Part shown: positions 34,540-47,276 of the stretch, piece by piece
Layout: each line of letters opens with the position of its first letter
Numbering within the stretch: position 1 is the stretch's first letter
From: Dendrocalamus latiflorus
Taxonomy: Eukaryota; Streptophyta; Magnoliopsida; Poales; Poaceae
NCBI GenBank assembly: GCA_017311315.1
Contig: CM029634.1
Location: forward strand, 26,593,622 to 26,657,621
Reading direction: 5' to 3'
DNA: 64,000 nucleotides
Program-made: the position numbers and the translations under genes
The notes under the pieces: generated by a model
Told to the model about the DNA's origin: nothing
Database searches by the model: none
What the model saw: only the letters and a program-made list of their open reading frames with translations

Positions 34540-36032
34540 TGATTCACTGTACTATTCTTTAGATCAATAGATAGTGCTCACAGATACAGTACTGAACATC
34601 AAAATACATATCATGCGGAAGCGTAAATATAATAGTAGACTTACTTATGGACCGATTAAGCCGAAATCAATAAAATGCAACAGCGGAAATGAAGCACACA
34701 TGTGGGACTCTCAGGACATGCTCACAGGCAGTCAACTGGGAGTTCGCGACCTAAGCCTTGACATCTTCATCTTCTTCGCCATCATGACCAAGAGTATTGC
34801 TGAAACGTAGCGATCTGACTCCTGATTCTGGATTTATTGTGAGAGCGAGGGTGAGCACCAACCACCGTGCTCCACGAGCCAATACACAGAATGCAATTAG
34901 ATAACATGCATGGCTTATCAAGGAAGGCTTAGGTTATTTTATTTGCCATATTTTTTTAATTATTTCATCACAGTATTACTATTGCCGCCTAAAACTCCAA
35001 AAAGCGAGTGTCATCATTTATTTAATCCATTGATCCTACACTTTCTATTTTGTAACCCACCATTTCATTAATCCAGCCATATGGGTGTCTGATTCTCACA
35101 TAAATCCTAACTTCCACCATAAATTTGTAAATCAATCTCAGATGGCTGTATACTCCCAAGCTCAGATCCACTATATGCCAATCTGTTAACTCTACAATCC
35201 AATGATAATCTAATACCTTTACTTTGGATCCACCAACCAAACAATTCCCATTGCATTGTCTAAAAAATGTATTAATCGAATCGGGGTTACCAATTCTCAT
35301 ATAAATCTAAATTTTTGCCACAAATTTATAGATCCAATCTCAGGTTAATTATTTACCAATTTAATCAGTTCTTCAGTCGAATGAAAATTTAGTATCCGTT
35401 ATTTTAGATCCACTAATATTTTTTGTGTTCTGAATACCTAATAATCTAATCTTATAGGTGCCATTCATCAATTCTGAATTCTAATGATTATCCAACATTC
35501 TTACTTTTAAATCCACCGGTATCATTTGTATCAGGACTTCCTAACAATTCAATCCATTCTATTATTGATTCAAAACCATAATTTGCTCTTCCAGTAATCA
35601 ACCTTATTTTTCATTATCTACCTATAACTAATTCTCTAGCATAACATCCACCAGGAATATTATTGATCAAGTTTATATTCCAATAGTTGTTATCATATCT
35701 CCAAATTCCCAAAAATTCAATTGATCCATCTAGTAATCGATCATATTCTATTATTCCATTATTGTCAACATCTCCCAAGAATTTATATTATTTATCAGTG
35801 TCGTAATCCAGCAATTACTTTCGCACTCCCTAATTCGCCAAAAATCATTTAATTCATCCATCTAGCCAATCTATTTATTTAGGCTCTACCAATTTATTTT
35901 CCCAGAATTCACACTATCGTTTCCTTTTGATGATCGACACGAAACCCATCAACATCTTTGTGTGTTTACCACAAACATCCATCTTCTTTACTTACGACTC
36001 TATTTATTCTTTCATATATTTTATTTTGTAAG

Positions 36033-36062
36033 AAAAGAAGTATTATTATTATTATTATTATT
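36033..36062. repeat. (ATT)n short tandem repeat
   Basis: About eight ATT units within the LTR sequence. Confidence 0.85.
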
Positions 36063-36331
36063 TTAAATATGATACATAGAAATTTTCTGAGACCTAGCAG
36101 TTTGAACAAAAACATAGTGTGTGAAATAATGCAATAGTAATAGCTATCCATATTCCATCCACCGTTACATGGTCTCTGCACCATATGCTAGACCTTCAGC
36201 ATTATAGCCGCTTGCATTATCACTGGGGTGACACCCAAGACAACACAAATCAGGACTTTCCACTGCCCTCCACTTTTCCTATTCCACCCAAATAGTTTTG
36301 AAATAGAACCATATCTAGTTAAGTTCACATG

Positions 36332-36406
36332 TTCGCCCTTGACCAGGGGCATGGCTATTCGAATATTTTGACTCTGCAGAGTCCGCACACTTTACCCACA
36401 AGAGAC
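36332..36406 (-). promoter_or_regulatory. Conserved double-palindrome LTR module (copy 3)
   Basis: GGCTATTCGAATATT, then ACTCTGCAGAGT, then ACTTTACCCACAAGAGA. It is flanked by CGCCCTTGACC as in the copy at 6063. Confidence 0.6.
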
Positions 36407-38241
36407 AGTCCGCTCGTTGCCCCACACGATTCCTTAGTCGTGCGGTTGAGTAAACTATTACAGTAACCGTTCAAAATACCTCGCCCCTTCTATCATCTCA
36501 CCCCTATGGGCTTGGACCACTTGCCGCAGGTCCCATAGGTTATGCGGGATGTTCCCCTCCTATGTGCCTAGCAGATGGCTACCCACACTGCTAGCACGCC
36601 GCAGAAGAACTTCACCCTCTGCGAGTGTCCCCTTCAAGCTGTCGTACGGACCAGCCACTTGCACTACCTCACCTCATCCACCTATGATGATGACTTTCAG
36701 GGCCCGATAAGTTTACTAAGCCAAGTTGTAATTTATAGACTTGTGGTTGTACTTGTTTTACACAGGAGGACATGACAAGATTCAGTCCTTAGGGTTATCT
36801 AGGCAGTTCTACCAAAAACCACACTCTCGTGCACCGCTGCACCATACCCTTGAACCATCCGCCCAGATAGATAAGCAATTTTTGAGGTTTTTGGGAACAT
36901 AAAATAATTATACCAAATTAAACAAGTTATTTTCCACCATGACTTCCCAAACCAGTTTTCCATGATTAAAAGTGATGCTTGGGGCATTTTGGCGCCCCCG
37001 GTTACCTAAGCAGTAGCGTATAATTACAGACTTATTTTTGAAAGGTTACCATTATAATTTTGCTAGGGTGACAAGGCTTACATATTCAATATTCCAAAGG
37101 AGGTGTGATATTAATCAAGTTAAACAATGGGTATATAACTAGAATCTAAAATCAACATATATTTGCATATAAAGTAATAGTATGCAATTTGATAATTTAA
37201 ACAAAAGTAATTTTGTAGAAAATGTAGGTTCAATATGATCAAAGTATTGACTCGCCTTGAACGGTTGACCGCGGTCTTGAGCTTACTCAAAGCTTTCTCA
37301 TTTCAAGGTCCTTCTTCTGGTCTTTATCTTCACCTCGATCTTGGTCTTGCTTGATCAATTGATTCTTCAGGACTCCAATTTCTAGTTACGCGATAAACAA
37401 CTGAATCCAAATAAAGGCAAATAACTCAAAAGATCCAAATAAATCCAACTGATTAATTTTTATTATGATTAAATGGGTGGTTTGGGATAACGTTGATTAG
37501 GTGCGGAGTGTTGATGAAGTCAAAAAGGGTTGGAACGAAGTGGTATATGACTAATGGAGATTCGTCGAGATAGATGCTAAGGAATGTTTATGGTGAAAGA
37601 ATATTCACGGAAATATTCTGCTTGGTTTTGGAGGATGGCTAGGTATAGCCGATGGTAGATTATCATGACTCAGCCTTTAGTTTAATAATTTCTTTTATGG
37701 TTACCATTTTATATTTATCAAGGAAGTTCCCTAAGCTAGGTTAGATTTATGGACATACGTATGTGTTTAGTTTATTACATTAATCTTTAGAGTCTGTATT
37801 CCTAGCAATTTAAGCGGTGGTATTTTATGGGATGCTATCTACCAATTATTCTAATTATTCACCAAGTGATTAGTTCAATAATTCATGGAAGCACGGGGGT
37901 ATTTAATTATCTAATTGATGCTTACTAGTTAAATTTTAGTATATTCTTATTTACTTCTCATCTACGACTATTGGTCATACTATTACCTTTGTCCTTTAGA
38001 TTATTTATTGGCGAGACTAATCCAATGTCCGATGATCTGAGGCCATTATATTTTAATACCTAATTATGATCTTTTAACTGAAGATACTCTGAGAATCAAC
38101 TAACATTTATATTTTATTCTTTTATTTAGCATCTGACATAATTTAATCTTAATTTACCTGTGACTGGTCGAGCCTGCTACACATGATTATATTTCGTTAT
38201 CGTTACTAATTTAAAGCTACCTTTTAAGATTTCATGATCGG

Positions 38242-40033
38242 TGATGGACCATGTGGAGGTGACCCCGAGGGTGTGATGAGTAATTGACATCGGTTTTAGG
38301 AAAGTCGAGTTTGGTTTGTGAGGTTCGTACCCTAGCATTGCGTGGTGCAATCGGTTCGGTCGGACTTGGTCAAACCTGGTCAAAGTGATTAGGATGCATA
38401 TTCTCTTGATTTGACAGGTTTGGTCTCTTTTATGCGTAAGTTGGTTCATTGATGCTATTTATGCTTACATGTGTCGAGCGGTGCTATTTGATGTGTTTCT
38501 TGTCTGTGATGGCTGCAGGATGTCGAGGCGGAGTCGTGGTGAGACACAAGGTGATCGGACTAGACACAGGCGGTGTCGAGGTCAGAACGGTCAGATGTGT
38601 CGAAGACGGCGGAGACTCGAGGTGGTTGCGAGGCTTGGATGACAAGGAACGCGGAAGCTTCCTGGAAGATGCAGGAGGGGCGTTTCGGTAAAAACGCAAA
38701 GCTGCGCAGGTGGAAGCGGTTCCGTTCGAGAGTTAGCGGGCGTAACGGGTTGGAGGCCCTTTAGCCAAGGGCTATAAATAGGAGAGGGATTCTCAAGTGC
38801 ATGCAAGTCTTGTTAGGGAGTGCATGGGTTGTTAGGGTTTGCTTTAGTCAAAATAGCCTTTGGAGAGGTTGTTTTGGCTTTAGGGCTTTAGTGGTTGAAG
38901 GAGGCAGAGATGTGTTGGAGGTGTGTCTCCTCTTTGTTGTCTTCCTCGTAGTCTTCTCCCTGTGTGCTCCTCTCCAAGCATGTAGTGCTCTTGAGTTCTT
39001 GAGAAGCATGTAGCTTGTGCTCTTAATCCAAGCATGTATGGGGTTGTAGGGATGATATGAGTTGATACTCACTGTAATCATGTATCTCTCTTCCTCAATA
39101 TCAATCCAAGATTTTGATTGAGTTCATGAGCTCTCTCCGTTGTTTCCTGTTCTTCGTTCCTCTCTTTGGATGATTTATTGATTTTCAGTTCTTGCGTTGT
39201 TTCTTGCTGAGAAGGGTCAAAATGGGTTGCTCTATGTTGGGATGATGCCTAAAGATCATTTGATCAGTTAAAATTTCAAGAGCCCATTCTTGATTCCAGA
39301 TTTTGTATTTTTGGACTCCTCTGTTCATCTTTTCTTTTCTAGGGTTTGAGGTGGATCCTGTTTCCCTCCAAGAAATGGCATGAAACTTGGTATCTAGAAT
39401 CCTGAGGCTATTAATTAGCTATTCTGAAAGTTTCATGTGCAAAGGTGCAAAGATTGGAGAGGAATTAGGATTTTGGTGCTGCCTCTGTATCTTTTCAGTT
39501 TGAAGCTCAAATCTTGATTGGCCTCCCCTTTTTGTTAAACTCCTAGGTTTTCAGGTGCTGTGGCTATTTTTTTTAAAGTCTCACTCTTTTGGTCTAAAAA
39601 GATTAGCCATAGCTCCTCAATTTGCCTGGAGTTTGGAGGTTTTTGGAGATGCTGTCTGAAAATCAGCATTTCAGACTGCTGCTCCCGAGGGGCGGTCTGA
39701 CCGGCCTTGTGCCACCGGTCTGACTGGCCGTGTGCCTTCGGTCTGACCGGCCATGGGCCACCGGTCAGACCGGCATTAGGGAGGCGGTCAGACCGGCATA
39801 TGAACTGCTGTCTGACCGGCCTTACCTGAGGTGGCACATTTCATTTGCTTCTTTTCTGCAGCTTCTTCCTCTCTGTTGGTGTTTGTGGTCTGGTAGAATC
39901 TCCAGTGTGCTTAAGTTATATATCATCACAGCTTTCATAGCTTTTGGTGAGAAAAATCTTAAGTGGATACTTTTGGGAGCAAGTTTTTAAAAGTCGACAT
40001 TCACCCCCCTCTGTTGCCAAATTCGATCCAACA
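38242..40033 (+). mobile_element. Solo LTR of a Sirevirus-type copia element (copy 1)
   Basis: 1792 bp from TGATGGACCATGTGG to ATTCGATCCAACA, flanked by the 5-bp target duplication ATCGG (38237-38241, 40034-40038). No internal sequence remains, so the element was reduced by LTR-LTR recombination. It aligns along its length with the reverse complements of 56010-58031 and 58627-60478. TATAAATA at 38773-38780 is the likely core promoter. The 3' end has the ATTCACCCCCCTCT block typical of this lineage. Confidence 0.92.
39686..39832. repeat. Minisatellite of CCGGTC-N-GACCGG units in Sirevirus LTR 1
   Basis: About six units of 22-25 bp, each with GGTCTGACCGG or its complement. The unit core is an inverted repeat with one central base. 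Confidence 0.85.
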
Positions 40034-40663
40034 ATCGGCAGTATGTTAACGATAGTGTTTATATTTTTAATAGGGTCTATGACGAATACAAAAATTATAC
40101 TAATATATTTACTAGTGAGCTGCATACATATCATCCGCATTTTTCTAACAATTTATTTATATATATTTGCTTAGAGAAGTCTCTAAATTAGATGGACATT
40201 CTATTTCAAATACTTTTAATATTTTTTAATTCATGCTCCTTAATTGGATATTATTCACCTTGGGGACCTTTGATTATTATTTATATCTACAAGGGTACAT
40301 ATTTACCATCCTCACAAATTTTAAGTTTTGTTTTTTAATTTTGAGTTACACAAATATGCTGGCTAGTTACCTTGACCTGAACTTAATGGTTATTTTAATT
40401 AAGGTTCTCGTGATGCCTGGACATTCCTACCTAAACCATCTTTTATTAATGCCCCCTTTTAATTACTAATTATTTTTAAAAATAAACAATCAAGGTGCTT
40501 TAGCTACTAATATATAATGATTAATCCAAGATTGAATCTTTAATATTTTTATTTACATCCTAATAAAATTTATTAGTTCCCCTGAATTATTTTCTAATTT
40601 TCTTTAGTTTCCTGAATTGAAATGGGTTAATAGAAATAGAAATAAAAATAAAAGCGAAATGCG

Positions 40664-40735
40664 TGGTGAGGGGATTCAAACCTGCGACCTGCGGCGTGAA
40701 CTCGGCTCGGCTGACCAATTGAGCACGCGCTCGCT
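40664..40735 (-). other. tRNA-like segment with A and B boxes (degenerate)
   Basis: On the minus strand there is an A-box-like TGCTCAATTGG (40715-40725) inside a paired D-arm (GCTC...GAGC), and about 33 bp on a B-box-like GGTTTGAATCC (40672-40682). Spacing fits RNA polymerase III internal promoters. The acceptor and T stems do not pair well, so it is a decayed tRNA, a SINE head or a coincidence, not a functional tRNA. Confidence 0.4.
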
Positions 40736-42396
40736 TGTGAGTGAGAGGAGGCAGTTAATTAGATGAGGTTATGGGCGTATGGGGACCAGAATAGAGGAAG
40801 CAACGGCCGAAACAGGGGAGAACGGCGGCGCTGGGCAGATGGCGGCGTTGCCGGTGAGAGGGCAGCTAGAAGGAGATGGCAACCAGTGAAATAAACTCCT
40901 GGGAGCACAAGGGACCTGAGGGAGGCACTGGTGTGAGCCGAGAAGCTTCGAGATGGGCTGGCGGCGAGGCTCGGCGGCGGAGGCGGGGGTGAAATGGGAC
41001 GGCGGCGCCAGCGTGGAGGAGAGGGAAAATTAAGGCGCGAACGAGCAATAGGGCATACAGGGGAAGCTCACATTACAGTTGTTCGGACCAGAGAGGGTCC
41101 GAGGCGAGCCGACACCGTGAGCCTGCGGTGGCGCGGTCATGCGCACGGCGTCGGTGACGTACAGGCGGCGATGGCTTCGGCCAGGGACGGGCTCGGGATT
41201 GCGGTGCTCTGGAAACGCTGCTTTGGCCAAGAGCAATTGGTCGGAGGTGGTCTAGGTTGGTAGATCATTGGTTTGCCGGAGTTAGAGAAGAGGTTGCGAC
41301 CGGTGAGCTTGTGGGGCTCCAAGAGCCAATTCCCCGAGGTGGGAGGAAGAGGGGGATGAGGCGGGGCAGATGGGAGCACTCTCATACTTTTATCAACTCT
41401 AAGCCGACCAGGCGGCGTGGGAGCTCCCGACGGGCATGGCGGCATTTGCCTCGAGCGCTACTCGGTGTGGGCTACTGCACAGCCGTGCAGGTGATAGCGA
41501 CGCAGTGGCGTTGTGGCTGACGGAGTGGCGCTATTGGCGAAGACTACTCAATGGCGAGGGGACGGCCGACTCGACGCAATGGCGATGGGAGGAGGACACG
41601 ATGGGGGCGACGGCGTGGCCGGCATGGTGCTGGGGCGTGTCGACGCAACGGGGGCGCAGGGAGAGTGACAGCGAGGCGACGGCTGCCGCAGGGCATGGGA
41701 TGGCACTGTGGCTGACACGCGTGAAGAGACGGGAAAAAGAAAGAGGAACGAGAGGAGGATGAAGAGAGTGCGGAGCCATCGAAGAGAAAAGGAGAGAAGG
41801 AGAAGAGTGATCGGGAGAGCTGGGCCGTGGGCAGAGAAGAAAAAGAGAGAGGGAGGAAGAGAGAAAAAGAAAAAGGGTTGGGCCCCACATGTAAGGGAGA
41901 GAGTGAGAGGAGAGGAAAATTTGAGAATTGGGATTTTAAAATTTTAATTTACATTTTAAATTTTATATTAGGATTTACTGATTTCAACCTTTGCATGACA
42001 TTCAAAATTTGAATTTTCATTTAAGTTTTGTATTCAACTTTTGGATTTTTATTTCAAGTCTTGGTTCAAATATCTAGATACAAAAGCTATCATTCCTCTA
42101 TTTTTGACTATTATTTGAATTAAAGATTTTGGTAGTTTTGAATTCAAGATTTGTATTGTCATTTTCTATTATTATTATTTACATGCTCATTTCTTGCACT
42201 TGGGATTATTAATTTGCATGTCTCAAAACTCAAAAAGATTTCAAATAAATATTCAGAAGAAATTTAAATACCATCAAGATGCACACAAAAGTTTTAAATT
42301 CTTCGCGATTTCAAACATCCCGAAATTTAGGATGTTACAGGTACGCTGATCGGACATGCCACAAAAGACAATTGCTGATTGGACATGTGGGGGAGC

Positions 42397-43920
42397 CTGA
42401 CAGAGAGAGAGAGAGAGAGAGAGAAAGAGTATAATAGAGGAGAGGTATTGTGAGCAAGTGTCCGTAGATAATTGTACCATTTTTATGTTTATGATACTTT
42501 GAGTAATATATTATTTTGTCTTTTAAATAAATATCTTTTAAATTAATCAACAAGTATATGATTTGTTCATGAAACTCTTTATTTATGCTTTGATGTAATT
42601 CTAAATTATTTCTTATCTTATATCATTATGTGGGATAATTATGATATATAGATCAGCACGCGTATTGATTAATGATCATGTTTCACAGATCATAGTTATG
42701 GGGACATCAAATCAATAATATGGACATATGCTAAAGAATATAGTGTTGGATTGATCTACTATGAGACACCGCGAGAATTGTTATATTCTTAGGTGTCATC
42801 GGTTAGTCTCATACATAGTATATGTATAATCCTTAGACATGATAACATCATAGTTTTCTACATGTGTAATAGCTTACTTAGAGGTTGCCAAACACTACTC
42901 CGTAATTGGGTGGTTATAAAGGTAGCTTTCGGGTTTATTATGAAACATGTGGAGGAATGTGAGTGATTGAGATAGAATTTTTTCCTCCTATATAACGGGA
43001 GAGATATCTCTGGGCCTCTCGATATGGTTGGATTAAGAAAGTGCATGATCATGCCGAATGTTGTTGAGTAGTCAATCACAAGATTCACAACTGAGTAATC
43101 CACTACAGATTCGAGTGAAGAATCGAGCTATCATAGGATGACACATTTCTTGTCTTGAATTCAATCTGGTATCGTAAAACAAAGGGATCGGTATATAAGC
43201 ACTATATAGGTTTGTTCAATGTGATCTTTATGTATATTTGGGTGTCGTTTTGTCCTACTAGGTACCACTTCTGACTTATGGACTGGAAAGGAGTTTTCAA
43301 CCCATGGCCAAACATACATGAATCTACAGGGTCATACTTAACGCGTTGGAACGATAAGGGTCCAGGTGATAGACCTCTAGTGGGATATAATTTCTACTCG
43401 AAATTGGATTTGGTCGGAGGCTCTCCGAGTAGGATACGATCTCTACTCGTATTGGATAAAGATTCAGTTAGAGGCTTTTTGAGTTAGATACGATATCCGA
43501 TCATATCGGATAAGAATCCAATTAGAGGCTATATAAAGAGAGGCGTGGGGGCTGAGAGAGGTATCCCAAGACACACCTATCAGAACCCTAAACGCCACCT
43601 CTCATAACCCCTGCCTCGTGCGCTGGTGCTAGCATACCGACGCATGATGTTCCATTGCTAGACGTGTGGACTTCGGTAGAGGCATTGTTGCAATTGCGAT
43701 AATGATTGGGTTGATCGTGAGGAGGAGACGGTTAGCTAGAGGATGATCGACTACTTCCACTACACTAACGTGTTCTTCATTGAACTGGCCACTTCAACTC
43801 TACTTCTGCTGCACCGCGCATCTAGTGGTAACGATCTATAATCTCTTATTTGCATGGCTTTCTGGTTTACGTAGTAGAAAATTTTAATCTGTACTAGTAT
43901 AGCATGCTCGTATCCCAACA
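42397..43920 (+). mobile_element. Angela/BARE-like copia LTR, probably solo
   Basis: The internal wording matches Angela/BARE LTRs, for example GGGTGGTTATAAAGGTAGCTT near 42908 and a later TATATAAAGAG promoter box (about 43530-43540). It ends TATCCCAACA at 43920. Candidate target duplication GGAGC is at 42392-42396 and 43921-43925, but one base separates the left copy from a TG, so the left end is uncertain; 42744 (TGTTGGATTG) is the alternative. A (GA)n tract lies at 42402-42424. No primer binding site follows, hence solo. Confidence 0.55.
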
Positions 43921-43925
43921 GGAGC

Positions 43926-44872
43926 AAGGGAGTAGTGGCCATGGTGGGCTCACCAACGGTAGAGGGAAGGCGACAAGGGGCAAGAAAATTAGGAAACAGA
44001 ATAGGGACAGAGGAGGGAGGTTAGTGGTGGTGGCGACGTGGCTCGAGGAGCTCGATGACGCTCTCCAAACATTGCACGATGGTGGCATTGGGGAAGGAAA
44101 AAGGGGCAGCAGTGCTAGAGTAGGAGAGGGAAGGAAATGTGACGTGCATGGGCTATGGGGGAGGGAGGGGAACTCATCAAAGTAGAGATAATGTGCAGTC
44201 GAAATTGAAGAAGGGGAACATGATGGTGGTGCTCTAGTGTTGCTGGGCTACAACAAGAAGAGGGGTTTTGCTTAGGGGTTCGAGGCGATGCTCATGATGC
44301 AACTCGTTTGGAGAGATGGCTCACCCCATGCCATGGATTGGGGTTGGTGTGACGTGATGGTGCTCTTGGGATGGCAGTGAAGTCCAACAAAATCTGATAT
44401 GCTCACTACGGTATTCCATAAATTGGTTGAGGGGAATTGTAGTAAGAGAGCTGGAACATGAGGTGACATAGTAGGTTTTTGGAGAGTTTCGAGTTCATTA
44501 GGAATGGCGAGATGCCGATGGCGGCCAAAGTTGAGCATGCCGCCATATCCTTCCCTAAGTCTGGCAGGGCACAACTCGTCCAATTTCTTGCTCTAGTGAG
44601 ACATTCCACAGCTGAACTACATCATGGTGTGTTCCACTCCTCACTCACCATTTCTCCTTTCCTAGTTTCAGTGATGCACTACCATGCCCACTGGAACGCT
44701 CCCTTCTTCTTCCCCTTCTGTTGCCACCGTTGTCGACACCGCCATCACCTAATTCCCTCACCTCAGTCAGCATGTGTCCACCTTTTTACCCTTGCACAAG
44801 GTCATGATTCAGTCTGTGAGTTGTGAGTGAAAGATAGTCCTTGATGGACCATCCTGCATGTTGTTAATGTAA
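43926..44872. other. Unassigned interval
   Basis: GA-rich at first (43921-44200), then mixed. Overlapping short frames on both strands, none recognised. Confidence 0.4.
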
Positions 44873-45163
44873 GTAAATTTTATAAAACTATACTTATTCT
44901 TATGAAACTAGCACAAAATCATATTGGAAAATATCGAACCACGTTGGTTGGTCATGCAACAGCATTCTCCATATCGGCTTAACGAGATTATGTGCTTCGG
45001 CACCAATGATATACGAATCTGCCCTATCAAAATGGTAGCAGATGACAGAAATGTGGTTCTTTGAAACGATTGTCAAGTATAAGTATGATTTTGTGAAACT
45101 AGTTTTTAAAAAAATATGATTTTGTGATATTTACAAGAATAAATATGGTTTTATAAAATTTAC
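44873..45163. mobile_element. Small inverted-repeat element (MITE-like)
   Basis: About 291 bp with imperfect inverted arms of about 60 bp: GTAAATTTTATAAAAC on the left and its complement on the right, plus repeated CACAAAATCATA. Target duplication unclear and superfamily not assigned. Confidence 0.5.
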
Positions 45164-45889
45164 TAGTTTAAAGTTGATCAACACCTTCCCATAAAAAAGG
45201 TGAAAAAAGAGACGAGGGCTTCTAATTAGAGGGTAGCCGTGAGTTCATCGATGATGACGTAAAAAAACTACAAATATGGCAACTGTAACACCCCCATTTC
45301 TGGGGACGTTAAGTTACCCTCCAACTGCCCAGGATTATTCAGCTGCGAGTACTATAGATGAGTGTATACCATTGCCAAGACAAGCTTAAGCATGAAAACC
45401 AAACTTTATTACAAAATTAAGACTTAGCAGCTAAATTTTACATAGCAGGGCGTACAACCCAAAGTTACATTACAAAAGAAACTCCACAGGCATGCCTGAG
45501 TGTAGAATAAACCCTAACATCAGGCGTCATCTATATCATAGAGCTCAACATCGTCTTCATAGACTCCTTCATTTTCTTGACAAGCATTCTCTGTTTATGA
45601 TTTTAGCAAGTATGAGTACAACCAACCGTACTCAACAAGTCACATGAAAAATGCTATTTAACTACATGCAAGAGTTTGCCATGGAGTGGGGTAAAGTAGT
45701 TTATTATTTTATGTGGATGCAATTTTGTTTGTAAACACTTTGCTTTTAAACACAAAATAGTAACTCATAAACTTCTTAAGGAATTTGGGGGTTTCAAAAC
45801 TTGATTATCAGACTTTCACATTTCCAAAACAATTCCAAATCTACTTATGCTCCGCTATTGGAATCACCCATTAAACACAGCTTCATTTA

Positions 45890-45958
45890 CCGAAAGCACG
45901 GTGTATTCGAATACCATTAAACTTGACTCTACAGAGCTGCCCAACTTTACCCACAAGA
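45890..45958 (-). promoter_or_regulatory. Conserved double-palindrome LTR module (copy 4)
   Basis: GTATTCGAATAC (palindrome kept by a compensating pair change), CTCTACAGAG (one mismatch), then ACTTTACCCACAAGA. Confidence 0.55.
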
Positions 45959-46816
45959 TTTCTTAACTCCTGCGTCCGAGTTCAAGAAACAAGGTTTTTC
46001 ATTGCTCATCTCTTTGTATAGTTTCTACCCGGTAGGGACTGGGCAACACAGGTAGTCGGCATTCCGCTGGCCAACGCAGAAAGCGCAACCCGACTCCCGT
46101 GTAATCCTACCGTTGTTAAGTATGGTTTTACCGTTTCCATACCACCTTTCATACACGCGGGCTATTCGCTTTCTGGAATTCCAATAATTTGTAGATATTT
46201 AATTGATTTGAGCAGCTACTACACCAGGTTTGACAAGTCAACGCTTGTGGTTGGGCGATCACTGTGTTCTTTAATTACTTGGCATAAGGTTTTAGTCCTT
46301 ACTTCTCACTGAAACAGCTTTCAACCACAATCAACAACTTTTCGGCAAAGCCGAGCCATCTTGTAGTATGAGATATTTGAACATCTAATCTACCTTAATT
46401 ATTTAAATAGTATATTCAGTATTATTAGGGTTTGCCAAGGTGAATATGGCCATCAAACTGAACTGGGCTTTTTCGTGTGGTATCACTACAAGAGATGTGC
46501 CGTTCTTTGACGTTGCATTTCTGTCATAATTTCTGGGATTTATGTCACAGGTCATCGTTTATGACATGCGCGTGACGAAAACACATGTGTCACCAATCAT
46601 GCGTCTCTAACCACGATCGGTGACGTTTGCGTAATTTGCGTCACAATTTTATGACATTACGGTAAGCGTCATTAAGTTTAATGATGTTTGTTTTTCGTCA
46701 TAATTTCTTAGACCATGCCACGTAGGACACTGCCACGTAGGATCAAAAACGTCATAAGAGACTGACGTGGCGCATGAAAAAACGTCATAAACTAAACGTC
46801 ACAAAAGCCACAAGCC

Positions 46817-47000
46817 TAGGGGTGAAAACGGATCGGATTCGGACGGATATTGCTTAAACCGTATCCTAACCCACATTTTTTCTCCGGATTCAGAGTCGAA
46901 TACGGTAAGACCGGATACGAATACGAATTCGGAATATTCGGAGTTTCGAATACGGTACCGTCAGGACGGATATGTAACGGATTCGGCTCGGAAACGGATA
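46817..47000. other. hAT-like left terminus (partner end not found)
   Basis: TAGGGGTGAAAACGGATCGG followed by many CGGATA/GAATACG words, closely like the ends of the hAT at 50696-52954. I could not find a matching right end or 8-bp duplication, so it is a truncated relative. Confidence 0.5.
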
Positions 47001-47276
47001 ATATAGGCGGATAATACAGATGATTATAGTTCCAAAAGCTTATACTTTAGTTCCAAAAGCTTACAGAATTGTATTCTGCATTAACATAACCCTTGAAGAG
47101 GACAAGAGGCTACAGAATTGACGAAAGGAAGTATAGAGCCATGATAGTTATTATGTGAAGTAAATGAAAAGCTGAAACAGACAATGACAAATCTGAAACA
47201 GACAGTGACAAAATCACGAAATTCGCATGCACAGGATGAAAATGAAGCAGTCAGAAGGCATCACATTCAATCTTTT

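Larger units (their letters stand above)
34540..42339 (-). repeat. Large minus-strand gypsy-type LTR, split by a solo Sirevirus LTR
   Basis: On the minus strand the LTR starts TGTAACATCC at 42339, like the LTR at 2347. Features shared with the other long LTRs are the double-palindrome module (36332-36406), a GTGAGCACCAACCACCGTGC segment (34850-34869) comparable to 45612-45634, and a GC-rich transcribed part (40740-41890). The lower end could not be fixed; 34540 is a guess. The Sirevirus solo LTR at 38242-40033 is a later insertion. Other than that I see no internal element domain and no intact gene. Confidence 0.6.

Noticed and set aside
40664..40735. Functional tRNA gene
   Set aside because: A and B boxes are present but acceptor and T stems do not pair, so kept only as a tRNA-like relic.
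42744..43920. LTR starting at TGTTGGATTG 42744
   Set aside because: Flanks TATAG and GGAGC do not match, and Angela-like LTR wording continues upstream to about 42400, so a longer LTR is favoured, with low certainty about the left end.
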